Below, piece by piece: positions 28,931-38,242 of a stretch of 64,000 bases of DNA. Numbering within the stretch: the stretch's first letter is position 1; the number at the start of each line of letters is the position of its first letter. The stretch comes from CAIKZZ01 sp035604595 (lineage in GTDB: Bacteria; Pseudomonadota; Gammaproteobacteria; Steroidobacterales; Steroidobacteraceae). The stretch is taken from positions 1-64,000 of the forward strand of contig DATNIE010000021.1 of NCBI GenBank assembly GCA_035604595.1, given 5' to 3'. The notes beneath the pieces were generated by a model that saw nothing but the letters and a program-made list of their open reading frames with translations, made no database searches and was not told where the DNA came from. A program made the position numbers and the translations under genes.

Positions 28931-30112
28931 ATGAGCGAGCTCGAGCTCGCGCCGCTGTCCGCGGACGAGCGCGCACACGAGGCGCGCGTCGTCGCGACGA
29001 TCCGTGCGGCCATCGAGGCCGCAGGCGGCTGGCTGCCGTTCTCACGCTACATGGAGCTCGCCCTCTACGCGCCCGGGCTCGGCTATTACGCGGCCGGCGC
29101 CCACAAGCTCGGCGCCGGCGGCGATTACGTCACTGCCCCTGAACTGACGCCGGTGTTCGGCCGCTGCGTGGCGACCCAGTGCGCCGAAGTGCTGGAGAGG
29201 CTCGGCGGCGGGGAGATCGTCGAGCTCGGGGCCGGCAGCGGGGCGCTAGCCGCTGACCTGCTGGCAGAACTTGCGCTGCGCGGCGCGCTGCCCGCGGCCT
29301 ACCGCATCCTCGAGCCGAGCCCTGAGCTGCGGGAGCGACAAGCGCGGCGGCTTGGCGACCTGCCCGGTGACATCCGCCGGCGCGTCGCGTGGCTCGAGGG
29401 CGTGCCGACGGCGAGCTTCCAGGGCATCGTGCTCGCGAACGAGGTGCTCGATGCGCTGCCGGTCGAGCGCTTCAGGGTCGGTGCGGCGGGGTTCGAGGCT
29501 CTGGGCGTCGCCGTCGAGGGCGAACGGTTCGCCTGGCGGGCGGCGCCCGCCACCGCGGCCCTCGCGGCGGACTTGAGCTCGCTGACGGCGGATCTGGCGA
29601 CGCCGCTCCCGGCAGGCTTCGTGAGCGAGGCGTGCGTCTCCATGGATCCGTGGCTTGCGGCGGTGACCGAGCCTTTGCGCTCGGGGATCGCCCTGCTGAT
29701 CGACTACGGACTGCCCCGCGGCGCGTACTACGCGCCAGAGCGCGACGGCGGCACGCTCGCCTGCCATCACCGGCAGCGTCGTCACGACGACGTCTTCATC
29801 AACGTGGGGCTGCAGGACCTGAGCGCGTCGGTCGACTTCACGCGGGTCGCCACGGCTGGCCTCGCCCACGGGCTCAGGGTCGCCGGTTACACCACGCAGG
29901 CTCACTTCCTGCTAGGCACGGGATTCGCGCGGCACCTCGCCGCGGTGCGTGCCGCGACCGAGCCGTCGCGCGAGTCGCTGTGCGCCCGGACCGCGGCGCG
30001 CCTCGTGCTGCCGAGCGCGATGGGCGAGACCTTCAAGTGCATCGCGCTTGCGCGCAGCTATGACCAGCCGCTCAGCGGCTTCTCGCTCCGCGACTTCACG
30101 GCTTCACTGTAG
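28931..30112 (+). CDS. MidA-family SAM-dependent methyltransferase
   Basis: A 393-residue protein of the MidA/NDUFAF7 family (COG1565). The start PFSRYMELALYAPGLGYY and GDYVTAPELTPVFG are diagnostic, and the SAM-binding VELGAGSGALAADLL sits near residue 100. The mitochondrial relative methylates an arginine of complex I subunit NDUFS2; bacterial targets are less certain. The ATG at 28931 gives the family start. Its 3' end overlaps the convergent cca gene by 17 bases. Confidence 0.88.
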   Translation: MSELELAPLSADERAHEARVVATIRAAIEAAGGWLPFSRYMELALYAPGLGYYAAGAHKLGAGGDYVTAPELTPVFGRCVATQCAEVLERLGGGEIVELGAGSGALAADLLAELALRGALPAAYRILEPSPELRERQARRLGDLPGDIRRRVAWLEGVPTASFQGIVLANEVLDALPVERFRVGAAGFEALGVAVEGERFAWRAAPATAALAADLSSLTADLATPLPAGFVSEACVSMDPWLAAVTEPLRSGIALLIDYGLPRGAYYAPERDGGTLACHHRQRRHDDVFINVGLQDLSASVDFTRVATAGLAHGLRVAGYTTQAHFLLGTGFARHLAAVRAATEPSRESLCARTAARLVLPSAMGETFKCIALARSYDQPLSGFSLRDFTASL

Positions 30113-31337
30113 GCGTCCGAGAGGCACACAGCGGTTCCAGCGCCGCAATGCGTGCCGCGCGCAGCCGTGCGCCGACCGCTGCACCGCTCAGCCCTGCGCG
30201 GCCGGTTTCCGTGACCGTCGTCGCCCGCACCACCGCCTGGGCATCCCGCAGGAATGCGCCCTCCGGATAGGGGAGATTGGCGAAGCCGGTCCGACCGCGC
30301 ATGTCAGCCTCGCACGCGAGCAGGAACTCATCGAACCGCTCCGGGCGCCGCAGCGCATCGCAATTCTCGAGGAGCTCGAGCACGGTTGCCGCGCGCAGCT
30401 CGAGCGCGCGGTGGCAGACCCCGTGGTGGCGCGCGACCAGGACGGCGAGTTCGCGGAAGTCGTTCGGCACGCGCAGCCGGTCAGCGAGCGCATGGACGAG
30501 CGCGACGCTACGCGCCTCGTGGCCAACGTGCTTCGGCCATTCGGCGGGCGGAGTCTGGCCCTTGCCGAGATCGTGCGTCAGCGCCGCGAAGCGCACCCGG
30601 GCGAGCGGACTTAAGGCCGCCGCGGCCTCGAGCACGAGCAGCAGATGAACGCCGGTATCGATTTCCGGGTGCCAGCGCGCCGGCTGCGGCACGCCCCACA
30701 GGCGCTCCAGCTCCGGAAACACGACGGCGAGCGCGCCGGCGGCCCGCAGTGCAGAGACGAACGCCTGCGGCGCAGGCTCGGCGAGCGCCTTCGCGGTCTC
30801 AGCCCAGACGCGTTCGGGCACGAGCGCCCGGGCTTCCCCGTTGCTGACCATCTGCCGCATCAGCGCCAGCGTTTCCGGCGCGACGCTGAAGCCGAGCGGC
30901 GCGTAGCGCGCGGCGAAGCGCGCCACGCGCAGGATGCGCACCGGATCCTCGGCAAAGGCCTCGGAGACGTGGCGCAGGATCCGCCGCTCGAGGTCGGCGC
31001 GCCCGCCGTAGGGGTCGATCAGTGCTCCAGCGGCGTCGCGCGCCATCGCATTGATCGTCAGGTCGCGCCGCCTGAGATCCTCCTCCAGCGTCACATCGGG
31101 CGAGAAGCGGGTCTCGAAGCCGTGGTAGCCGGGCGCCGTCTTGCGCTCGACGCGCGCGAGGGCGTATTCCTCGTGCGTGTCCGGGTGCAGAAAAACAGGG
31201 AAATCCCGCCCGACGTGCCGGTAACCGAGGCGCGTCAGGTCCTCCGGCACGGCGCCGACCACGACCCAGTCGCGCTCCGTGACCGGCAGGCCAAGCAGCG
31301 CATCGCGCACGGCGCCGCCGACGAGATAGATCTGCAT
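30096..31337 (-). CDS. cca: multifunctional CCA tRNA nucleotidyltransferase
   Basis: A 413-residue enzyme that adds or repairs the 3' CCA of tRNA. The class II head has YLVGGAVRDALLGLP and RDWVVVGA, then EEDLRRRDLTINAMA, and EDPVRILRVARFAARY; the C-terminal half carries an HD phosphohydrolase site (ALTHDLGKG, near residue 258). The HD domain is the form found in gammaproteobacteria. Its 3' end overlaps the MidA-type gene by 17 bases in the convergent direction. Confidence 0.95.
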   Translation of the reverse strand: MQIYLVGGAVRDALLGLPVTERDWVVVGAVPEDLTRLGYRHVGRDFPVFLHPDTHEEYALARVERKTAPGYHGFETRFSPDVTLEEDLRRRDLTINAMARDAAGALIDPYGGRADLERRILRHVSEAFAEDPVRILRVARFAARYAPLGFSVAPETLALMRQMVSNGEARALVPERVWAETAKALAEPAPQAFVSALRAAGALAVVFPELERLWGVPQPARWHPEIDTGVHLLLVLEAAAALSPLARVRFAALTHDLGKGQTPPAEWPKHVGHEARSVALVHALADRLRVPNDFRELAVLVARHHGVCHRALELRAATVLELLENCDALRRPERFDEFLLACEADMRGRTGFANLPYPEGAFLRDAQAVVRATTVTETGRAGLSGAAVGARLRAARIAALEPLCASRTPTVKP

Positions 31338-31418
31338 GGGTCGATTCTAGCGGTGCGGCGGCTGGCTCGCGCGGCGCGCTACACTGGGATGCACCCCGCC
31401 GGCGCGGCGAGCCATTGC

Positions 31419-32471
31419 ATGCCTGTTCGCACCCTCGTCGTTCTGCTGGCGCTCGGGCCGCTGGCCGGCTGTTACCTGCTCGAGACGACCCGCGGCCAGT
31501 TCGAGCTCAACGAGCGTCGCGTGCCGATCGCGACGTTGCTGGCCGAACCCGGCACGCCCGCGCCCCTCAAAGCTCGGCTCGAGCTCGCGACCCGCCTCAG
31601 GGACTTCGCTTCACGCGAGCTCGGCCTGCCCGACAACAGCAGCTACCGCGCGTATGCCGACGTCGGCCGGCCGTATGTTGTATGGAACGTCGTGGCGGCG
31701 CCGGAGTTCTCGGTCGACCCGAAGACCTGGTGTTTCCCGGTCGCCGGATGCGTCGCCTACCGCGGTTACTTCGCCGAGGCCCGAGCACGTCGTTTCGCCC
31801 TCGGCCTCGAATCGCGCGGCTATGACGTCGCCGTTGGCGGAGTGCCCGCGTACTCGACGCTCGGACATTTTGCCGACCCGGTTCTCAACACGATGCTCGG
31901 CTGGGACGAGTCCGAGCTCGCCGCGCTCGTGTTCCACGAACTCGGCCACCAGCTGCTCTACGTCAAGAACGACACCGCCTTCAACGAGGCCTTCGCGACG
32001 GTCGTCGAGAATGAAGGTGTACGCCGGTGGCTGGCCGCAACCGGTAACGGCAGCGCGCTGCGGGAGTTTCAGGAGCGCGCGGCCCGCTACGCCGAGGTCG
32101 CCGCACTGGTGGCAGAGGCGCGCGCGCGGCTCAAGCTCCTCTATGCACGCCGCCTGCCGCCCGCCCAGATGCGCGCGCTCAAGGCCGAGGAGCTTGCGCG
32201 CCTGAAGGCCGACTATGCCGCCCGGCGTGCGCAGCTCGGCCCGGGCTACGAGTGGCTGTTCGGGGCCAACCTCAACAATGCGCTGCTCGCGTCGGTCGCG
32301 ACGTATCAGGACTGTGTGCCCGGACTCGAGGCGCGCCTCGAACAGGCCGGCCACGACCTGCCGCAGTTCTACGCCGCCGCCCGCGCGCTTGCAAAGCTGA
32401 GCGCTTCGGACCGCCGAGCGGCGGTATGCGTCCAGGCGTCCGGCGGCGGCCCCACCGCCACCGCCACTTAG
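31419..32471 (+). CDS. predicted zinc aminopeptidase lipoprotein (COG4324-like)
   Basis: A 350-residue exported metalloprotein. The lipobox LAGCYLL puts a lipidated Cys near residue 17. The zinc site HELGHQLLYVKNDTAFNEAFA around residues 178-198 supplies two His and a downstream Glu, as in gluzincin peptidases. The block WCFPVAGCVAYRGYF is typical of the predicted aminopeptidase family. The ATG at 31419 is preferred; one ten codons earlier is also possible. The open frame upstream of these is antisense to cca and not real. The activity is predicted, not shown. Confidence 0.8.
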   Translation: MPVRTLVVLLALGPLAGCYLLETTRGQFELNERRVPIATLLAEPGTPAPLKARLELATRLRDFASRELGLPDNSSYRAYADVGRPYVVWNVVAAPEFSVDPKTWCFPVAGCVAYRGYFAEARARRFALGLESRGYDVAVGGVPAYSTLGHFADPVLNTMLGWDESELAALVFHELGHQLLYVKNDTAFNEAFATVVENEGVRRWLAATGNGSALREFQERAARYAEVAALVAEARARLKLLYARRLPPAQMRALKAEELARLKADYAARRAQLGPGYEWLFGANLNNALLASVATYQDCVPGLEARLEQAGHDLPQFYAAARALAKLSASDRRAAVCVQASGGGPTATAT

Positions 32472-32547
32472 CGGCGGTCGGATCCGGGGCCGGCCGCGGC
32501 GGGGTCGATGCCCCGCGCGGCGGGCCCGGCGGCAAGCGTGCTGCCGG

Positions 32548-33516
32548 TCACGGCCAGCCGACGCGCGTGCCCGCCGCGCGCCGGTATGTGGCGAGGCGTG
32601 CCTCGCGCTGGCGCGCGCCGAGATACCCGGGCACGACGGCCCGGAGCGAGGTCGGCACAATGCCGAGCCTGGCAAGTCCGTCTTCGCTGCAGACGCTGTC
32701 GAGCTCGAGCGACCGAAAATTATCGAGCGACATGGGCTTGCCCGGCACGAAGTCGAGCACCAGCGCCTGCAGCCAGCCGAGCGCGTCCGGCAGACCAACG
32801 ATCACGCGCCTGCGGCCGAGCACCGCCGCGACGTAGCGGACGACCTCGGCGAGCGTCAGGACCTCCGGTCCACACAGCTGCAGCGTCGCGCGGTGCGTGC
32901 TGTGGTCCTCGAGCGAGCGCGCCATTGCTTCGACGACGTCGCCGACGAATACCGGCGCGAAGCGCGTCCCGGAGCGCGCCAGCGGCACGATCGGGAACAG
33001 CCGCAGCAGCGTGGCGAACAGGTTCATGAATCCGTCGCCCGGTCCAAAGATCACCGACGGTTCGAACAGCGTCCAGACGACCGGTCCGGACTCCTCGCGG
33101 ACCACGCGTTCCGCGACGCCTTTGCTGCGCAAGTAATGGCTTGGCGCATTCTCCCCGGCGCGCAGCGAACTCATCTGCAGCAAGCGGCCCACGCCGCCCG
33201 AGCGACAGGCAGCAACCACTTTGCGGGCAAGATCGGCGTGCGCGCGGGTGAAGCCCGCGCCGCTACGGCCCCGCTCGTTCAGGATCCCGACCAGGTTGAT
33301 CACCACATCGCAGCCGCGCACGGCTTCGACGAGCACGCTCGGGTGATGGACATCGGCGTTGATGAGCTCGAGCCCCGGCAGCACCAGCAGTTCGCGATGA
33401 CGGTCGCGATTGCGGGTCAGCACGCGCACCCGGTGCCCGTCGCGAATCAGCCGGCTGACGAGACGGGAACCGACGAATCCGGTCCCGCCCAGTACTGAGA
33501 TCGACAGTGACCGCAT
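32548..33516 (-). CDS. NDUFA9-like NAD(P)-binding protein
   Basis: A 322-residue atypical short-chain dehydrogenase/epimerase-fold protein. It starts with the Rossmann motif VLGGTGFVGSRLV, continues with DVVINLVGILNE and FEPSVIFGPGDGF, a combination typical of the complex I NDUFA9-like family. Catalytic YxxxK is not retained in the usual position; YLRSKG is present instead. In bacteria it may assist quinone or complex I biology, but this is not established. It stands upstream of the HtrA gene in the opposite reading order and is likely monocistronic. Confidence 0.82.
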   Translation of the reverse strand: MRSLSISVLGGTGFVGSRLVSRLIRDGHRVRVLTRNRDRHRELLVLPGLELINADVHHPSVLVEAVRGCDVVINLVGILNERGRSGAGFTRAHADLARKVVAACRSGGVGRLLQMSSLRAGENAPSHYLRSKGVAERVVREESGPVVWTLFEPSVIFGPGDGFMNLFATLLRLFPIVPLARSGTRFAPVFVGDVVEAMARSLEDHSTHRATLQLCGPEVLTLAEVVRYVAAVLGRRRVIVGLPDALGWLQALVLDFVPGKPMSLDNFRSLELDSVCSEDGLARLGIVPTSLRAVVPGYLGARQREARLATYRRAAGTRVGWP

Positions 33517-33609
33517 GCCCGTCCCGCTGATCGCTCCGAGCCGTCAGTATAACGGCCCGGAGTCGTCGCACAGTTCCGGGCGCACCGTGCCCGCAGGCGG
33601 TGCGGCGCT

Positions 33610-35007
33610 TCAGCGAATCGGAATCAATGCCGTTGCGGTGCCGCGGCGGACCGTCACCAGCAGCGTGGTCTGATTCTTCGCCGCCGCCCGCAGTTCCTTC
33701 AGGTTGTTGACCCGCTGGCGATTGACGTTGGTGATCACGTCGTTGGCGCGCAGCTGCGTCTGGCTTGCCGGGCTGCCAGACTCGATCGACCGCACCAGCA
33801 CACCGCCGCCCGGTGCATCGGCGAGGTCCGCGCCTTCGAAGGCGCGATGGATATCGGCCGCGCCTGCGCCCTCGTCGGCATCGCCGCTGCGGGCCTGGAC
33901 CACTGCGGCGACGCGCTTCGCCTGGCCGTCTCTGAGCACCGCGAGGTCGACGCTCTCGCCGACCCGCATCAGCCCGATGTGGTTTCTGAGCTCCGCCGCC
34001 GACTTGACCGGCTGGCCGTTGACCGCGGTGATGATGTCGCCCGCCTTGATCCCGGCCTTCTCGGCCGCCGACCCTTCGACCACCTGCGAGACGAGCGCCC
34101 CCTGCGCGTCTTTCGAGCCCATGCTGTCGGCGATGTCCGGGGTCAACGTCACGATGTTGACGCCGAGGATGCCGCGCTTGACCTCGCCGTACTTGACGAG
34201 CTGGTCCATCACCGAGCGCACCATGTTCGACGGGATCGCAAAGCCGATGCCGATGTTGCCGCCCGAACGCGACAGGATCGCGGAGTTGATGCCAATGAGC
34301 TCGCCCTTGAGGTTGATCAGCGCCCCGCCGGAGTTCCCCGGATTGATCGAGGCGTCCGTCTGGATGAAGTCCTCGTAGCCGTCGGGGTTGATCCCGGACC
34401 GGCCGAGGGCGCTGACGATGCCGTAGGTCACGGTGTGCTGCAGGCCGAACGGATTGCCGATCGCGAGCACGAAATCGCCGACCTCCGCCTTGCTCGAGTC
34501 GCCGAGCGGGATCTCGGCGAGCTTCGCGTCCTTGACCTTGACGACCGCCACGTCCGAGGCGGAGTCGGATCCGACGACGGTGGCCTTGTAATCGCGGCCG
34601 TCGATCGTCGTGACGGTGATTTCGGTGGCGTTCTCGACGACGTGGGCGTTCGTCACGATGAGCCCCTGCTTGGCGTCGACCACGACGCCCGACCCGGCGC
34701 TCTGGAACTGCCGCTGGCGCGGCCCCTGGTCCGGCACGTCGAAGAACCGCCGGAAAAACGGGTCTTCTAGCAGCGGATTACGCTGGCCGCGCTCGGTGAC
34801 GGTGCCGCGGGTCGCGACATTGACGACCGAGGGCGAGGCACGCTTGACGATCGGGGCAAGCGAGGGGAGCGGTGCGCCGTTGACGTCAGCCGGCAGGTGC
34901 GCTTGGGCGACGGCCGCGGGCGTGGAGGCGGCGAACGACAGTGCGAGTGCGATGGCCGCGATGGCGCGGCCCGTGGTCGCGCGACGGAGCCGAGAGGCGA
35001 TGTGCAT
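33610..35007 (-). CDS. periplasmic serine protease of the DegP/DegQ/MucD family
   Basis: A 465-residue HtrA-type protease/chaperone of the periplasm. The signal peptide is cut after AVAQA (about residue 35). The catalytic triad is His122 (TNAHVV), Asp152 (SASDVAVV) and Ser226 (GNSGGAL). Two PDZ domains follow, about 270-360 and 385-460. It degrades misfolded envelope proteins. The next gene transcribed towards it on the same strand is Hsp20, so protein quality control genes are grouped here. Which paralogue name applies cannot be fixed. Confidence 0.93.
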   Translation of the reverse strand: MHIASRLRRATTGRAIAAIALALSFAASTPAAVAQAHLPADVNGAPLPSLAPIVKRASPSVVNVATRGTVTERGQRNPLLEDPFFRRFFDVPDQGPRQRQFQSAGSGVVVDAKQGLIVTNAHVVENATEITVTTIDGRDYKATVVGSDSASDVAVVKVKDAKLAEIPLGDSSKAEVGDFVLAIGNPFGLQHTVTYGIVSALGRSGINPDGYEDFIQTDASINPGNSGGALINLKGELIGINSAILSRSGGNIGIGFAIPSNMVRSVMDQLVKYGEVKRGILGVNIVTLTPDIADSMGSKDAQGALVSQVVEGSAAEKAGIKAGDIITAVNGQPVKSAAELRNHIGLMRVGESVDLAVLRDGQAKRVAAVVQARSGDADEGAGAADIHRAFEGADLADAPGGGVLVRSIESGSPASQTQLRANDVITNVNRQRVNNLKELRAAAKNQTTLLVTVRRGTATALIPIR

Positions 35008-35171
35008 GAAAAGCCCTTGTTCCAGACTGCGAGGATAGCGGCGATCGGCCGGGCAGCAATGCTACCGCGTCGGGCCGCCGACACGACGGACGTGACCGCC
35101 ACAGGGCCCGAAAGTTCCGCGCCCGGCAGGGGGGCATCGATCCCCGCCGGCCGGGCGCTGCAGGCGTCTCG

Positions 35172-35612
35172 TCAGGCAGCCTCGACGTTGATCCGGCGCG
35201 GCAGGACCTGGGCCTGCTTCGGGATCGCCACCTCGAGCACGCCGTTGGTGAAGCGCGCCTTGACGGACTGCGAGTCGGCCGTGTCGGGCAGGCTGAAGCG
35301 GCGATAGAACTCGCCGCTGACGCGCTCGACGCGCCGGTAGCCGTCCTTGTCTTCGCGCGATTCAAGCTCGCGGCGGCCGCGAATGGTCAGCACGCCCTTT
35401 TCTAGCGTGATGTCGATGTTTTTCGGATCGACACCCGGCAGATCGCTGTGCAGGATGAACTGCTTGTCCTCCTCGCGGATGTCGACGGCCGGGACCCAGT
35501 CGACGACGGTCTGCGGCGATTCGTCGTTACCAGCCGGGAGGTTGAACAGCCGGTCGAGGTCGTGGTGCAGCCGGTTCATCAGCAACCAGGGTTCGTAGCG
35601 GATCATGGTCAT
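35172..35612 (-). CDS. small heat shock protein Hsp20
   Basis: A 146-residue alpha-crystallin-type chaperone that holds unfolded proteins in a refoldable state. The crystallin domain runs from about residue 40 (VDIREEDKQFILHSDLPG) to 135, with GVLTIRGRRE and the conserved FTNGVLEVAIPK near 118-129. The C-terminal IXI-like anchor is RRINVEA. It lies 164 bp upstream of the HtrA gene. A candidate heat-shock promoter precedes it. Confidence 0.93.
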   Translation of the reverse strand: MTMIRYEPWLLMNRLHHDLDRLFNLPAGNDESPQTVVDWVPAVDIREEDKQFILHSDLPGVDPKNIDITLEKGVLTIRGRRELESREDKDGYRRVERVSGEFYRRFSLPDTADSQSVKARFTNGVLEVAIPKQAQVLPRRINVEAA

Positions 35613-35651
35613 GGCGATATCTCCATCTGGTGAGAATGTCCAGGAACCCGA

Positions 35652-35678
35652 CGTAGGGACTCGCGCGGCATTTTCAAG
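35652..35678 (-). promoter_or_regulatory. candidate sigma-32 promoter of hsp20
   Basis: On the minus strand CTTGAAA (35672-35678) is followed after 13 bases by CCCTACG (35652-35658), close to the heat-shock consensus CTTGAAA-N13-15-CCCCATNT. It lies 40-66 bases upstream of the hsp20 start, a suitable place. Confidence 0.5.
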
Positions 35679-35779
35679 CGTGCGCGCCCGTGATCGTTCG
35701 GCGGGTGCGGTCTCTCACCGACCGCGCGGCGGTGGACAAGCTGTGGGCTGGCGGTGGATGCCGCGTGCGGGGACCGTGC

Positions 35780-35795
35780 ACACAAGATGTTGTGG
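35780..35795 (+). promoter_or_regulatory. NrdR box 1 (distal)
   Basis: ACACAAGATGTTGTGG matches the NrdR repressor site consensus (acaCwAtATaTwGtgt) in its outer CACAA...TTGTG arms. It lies 317 bp before nrdJa and 178 bp from the second box. Confidence 0.7.
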
Positions 35796-35918
35796 TGGGG
35801 GTCTAAAAAGGGTTGACAAGCCTTCGGCGTTGGCGGGCCGGAAATCCGCTGAGGTTGAATTTGTAAGTATCTGTTTAAAAAGGCTAAAAATTGGTGGCTT
35901 CCTTGTCAAAAGAAAGTC

Positions 35919-35947
35919 TTGACTCAGGGGCCAGCGAAAAATAACTT
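35919..35947 (+). promoter_or_regulatory. candidate promoter of nrdJab
   Basis: TTGACT (35919-35924) and TAACTT (35942-35947) are 17 bases apart. The -35 is good and the -10 is weak, with T, A and final T retained. The predicted start of transcription, about 35954, would fall just before NrdR box 2, which fits repression by NrdR. Confidence 0.45.
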
Positions 35948-35957
35948 AGCTACCCCG

Positions 35958-35973
35958 ACACAAGATCTTGTGC
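35958..35973 (+). promoter_or_regulatory. NrdR box 2 (proximal)
   Basis: ACACAAGATCTTGTGC contains a perfect 14-bp palindrome (35959-35972) and is an excellent NrdR box. It lies directly after the candidate -10 and 124 bp before the nrdJa start, in position to block transcription. Confidence 0.75.
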
Positions 35974-36096
35974 CGGGTCGAGGGCTGACCGGGACCACAT
36001 TTGGGGGGAGGCGAGCAGGGCGGCGACGCAAGGCGCCGGGGCTGTGCACTTCCTCGAAACAACGACGCATTCGGCTCAACGGAGCGATTTCTCAAG

Positions 36097-38241
36097 ATGA
36101 GCACGGCCTACAAGATCGAGCCCGAAGTCGTGGCAATTCCATATCAAGAAGCGTCCCTCGACATCTGGGACAAAAAGTACCGACTGACAGCCAAGGACGG
36201 CTCGCCGGTCGACGGCTCGATGGACGACACCTACAAGCGAATCGCGACTGCGCTCGCTGATGTCGAGCAGCCCGCTCTGCGCGAGGAATGGGGCCAGCGT
36301 TTCCTGTGGGCGCTGCGCAAGGGCGCGATTCCCGCCGGGCGCATCACCTCCAACGCCGGTGCGCTCGGTCACAAGCCGGCGACCTCGACGATCAACTGCA
36401 CGGTGTCGGGCACGATCATCGATTCGATGGACGACATCCTGAACAAGGTCCACGAGGCCGGTCTGACGCTGAAGGCCGGATGCGGCATCGGTTACGAATT
36501 CTCGACGCTGCGGCCCCGCGGCGCATACGTGTCGGGCGCCGGCGCCTACACCTCGGGGCCGCTGTCGTTCATGGATATATACGACAAGATGTGCTTCACG
36601 GTGTCCTCCGCCGGCGGCCGCCGCGGCGCGCAGATGGGCACCTTCGACATCGGTCACCCGGACGCGATGGAGTTCGTTCGCGCCAAGCGCGAGAACGGGC
36701 GCCTCCGGCAGTTCAACCTGTCGCTGCTCGTGACCGACGACTTTGTCGAGGCGGTCAAGGCCGACCGGGAGTGGAAGCTCGCATTCCCGCTGTCGGTCAG
36801 GGAGTTCGAGTCCGAGCACCCCGATCTGTCGGACGAGGCGCGGTTCATCTGGCGTGAGTGGCCGACGACCAACGGCTACGTGACGCGCGAGGATGGGCTC
36901 ATCTGCTGCAAGGTCTACAAGACGCTGCCGGCGCGACGCATGTGGGACGTCATCATGACCTCCACGTACGACTTTGCCGAGCCCGGCTTCGTGCTGATCG
37001 ACCGCGTCAATGAGATGAACAACAACTGGTGGTGCGAGAACATCCGCGCCACCAATCCGTGCGGGGAGCAGCCGCTTCCTGCCTACGGCTCATGCCTGCT
37101 GGGCTCGGTGAACCTGACGCGCTTCGTGCTGCGGCCGTTCACCGCCGATGCGGCCTTCGACTGGGACGAGTACCGGGAGGTCGTCAAGGTCTTCACGCGC
37201 ATGCTCGACAACGTCGTCGAAGTGAACGGCCTGCCGCTCGAGCGACAGCGCGACGAGATCACGCGCAAGCGCCGCCACGGCATGGGGTTCCTCGGCCTCG
37301 GCTCGGCGATCACGATGCTCGGCATGAGGTACGGCTCCAAGGAGTCGGTGCAGTTCACCGAGGCTGTGTCGCGCGAAATGGCGATCGCCGGCTGGGAGGC
37401 GGGGCTCGAGCTCGCGCGTGAAAAGGGCCCCGCGCCGATCATGAACGACGAGTTCGTGGTCACGGCGAGGATGCTGCGGCTGCGGCCAGAGATGCTGCGC
37501 GACGGCTGGAAGATTGGCCAGAAGATCCCGGGCCGGATCCTGCACGCGCGCTATAGCCGCTACATGCAACGGCTCGCGACCGTCGCGCCGGCGCTCGTCG
37601 ACCAGCTCGCGACGACCGGCGCCCGGTTCACGCACCATACCTCGATCGCCCCGACCGGCACGATCTCCCTCTCGCTCGCCAACAACGCCTCGAACGGCAT
37701 CGAGCCGTCCTTTGCGCATCACTACTTCCGCAACGTGATACGTGAGGGCCGCAAAACCAAGGAACGGATCGATGTGTACTCCTACGAGCTGCTCGCGTAC
37801 CGAGCGCTCGTGAACGCGCGCGCCATTCCGGGCGCCGCGAAGCCCGAGGACCAGCTGCCGGACTACTTCGTGACCGCCGACAACATCACGCCGGCGCAGC
37901 ACGTCGACATCCAGGCCGCCGCCCAGAAGTGGGTCGACTCGAGCATCTCGAAGACCGCCAACATACCGACCGATTTCAAGTACGACGCCTTCAAGGATAT
38001 CTACCTGTATGCCTACGAGCAGGGCCTGAAGGGCTGTACGACGTTCCGCTTCAACCCGGAGGCGTTCCAGGGCGTGCTGGTCAAGGAGCAGGATCTCAAG
38101 AACACGACCTATGTGTTCACGCTCGACGACGGCAAGGAAGTGAAGGTGCGCGGCGACGAGGAGATCGAGTACGACGGCGAGAAGCACTCGGCAGCCAACC
38201 TGTTCGATGCGCTCAAAGAAGGCTATTACGGGAAGTTCTGA
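36097..38241 (+). CDS. nrdJa: adenosylcobalamin-dependent ribonucleotide reductase, catalytic part
   Basis: A 714-residue class II ribonucleotide reductase that makes deoxyribonucleotides using a thiyl radical formed from adenosylcobalamin, with no oxygen requirement. The radical cysteine is Cys322 in NPCGEQPL; the reducing pair is probably Cys101 (TINCTVSG) and Cys333 (GSCLLGSVNL). HTSIAPTGTISL near residue 515 is the family's phosphate-binding loop. The C-terminal redox tail is absent and encoded by the next gene, as in the split NrdJa/NrdJb of pseudomonads. The ATG at 36097 fits; the longer frame is not conserved-looking. Expression is likely set by the two NrdR boxes upstream; no B12 riboswitch is seen. 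Confidence 0.93.
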   Translation: MSTAYKIEPEVVAIPYQEASLDIWDKKYRLTAKDGSPVDGSMDDTYKRIATALADVEQPALREEWGQRFLWALRKGAIPAGRITSNAGALGHKPATSTINCTVSGTIIDSMDDILNKVHEAGLTLKAGCGIGYEFSTLRPRGAYVSGAGAYTSGPLSFMDIYDKMCFTVSSAGGRRGAQMGTFDIGHPDAMEFVRAKRENGRLRQFNLSLLVTDDFVEAVKADREWKLAFPLSVREFESEHPDLSDEARFIWREWPTTNGYVTREDGLICCKVYKTLPARRMWDVIMTSTYDFAEPGFVLIDRVNEMNNNWWCENIRATNPCGEQPLPAYGSCLLGSVNLTRFVLRPFTADAAFDWDEYREVVKVFTRMLDNVVEVNGLPLERQRDEITRKRRHGMGFLGLGSAITMLGMRYGSKESVQFTEAVSREMAIAGWEAGLELAREKGPAPIMNDEFVVTARMLRLRPEMLRDGWKIGQKIPGRILHARYSRYMQRLATVAPALVDQLATTGARFTHHTSIAPTGTISLSLANNASNGIEPSFAHHYFRNVIREGRKTKERIDVYSYELLAYRALVNARAIPGAAKPEDQLPDYFVTADNITPAQHVDIQAAAQKWVDSSISKTANIPTDFKYDAFKDIYLYAYEQGLKGCTTFRFNPEAFQGVLVKEQDLKNTTYVFTLDDGKEVKVRGDEEIEYDGEKHSAANLFDALKEGYYGKF

Positions 38242-38242
38242 C

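Noticed and set aside
30645..31418. N-terminal extension of the predicted aminopeptidase
   Set aside because: It is antisense to cca, and the lipoprotein signal begins only at 31419.
35813..35818. TTGACA as the -35 of nrdJa
   Set aside because: No acceptable -10 lies 16-18 bases after it; the TTGACT/TAACTT pair further downstream fits better.
35613..36096. cobalamin riboswitch upstream of nrdJa
   Set aside because: No B12-box-like element or suitable folded leader was seen; two NrdR boxes explain regulation better.
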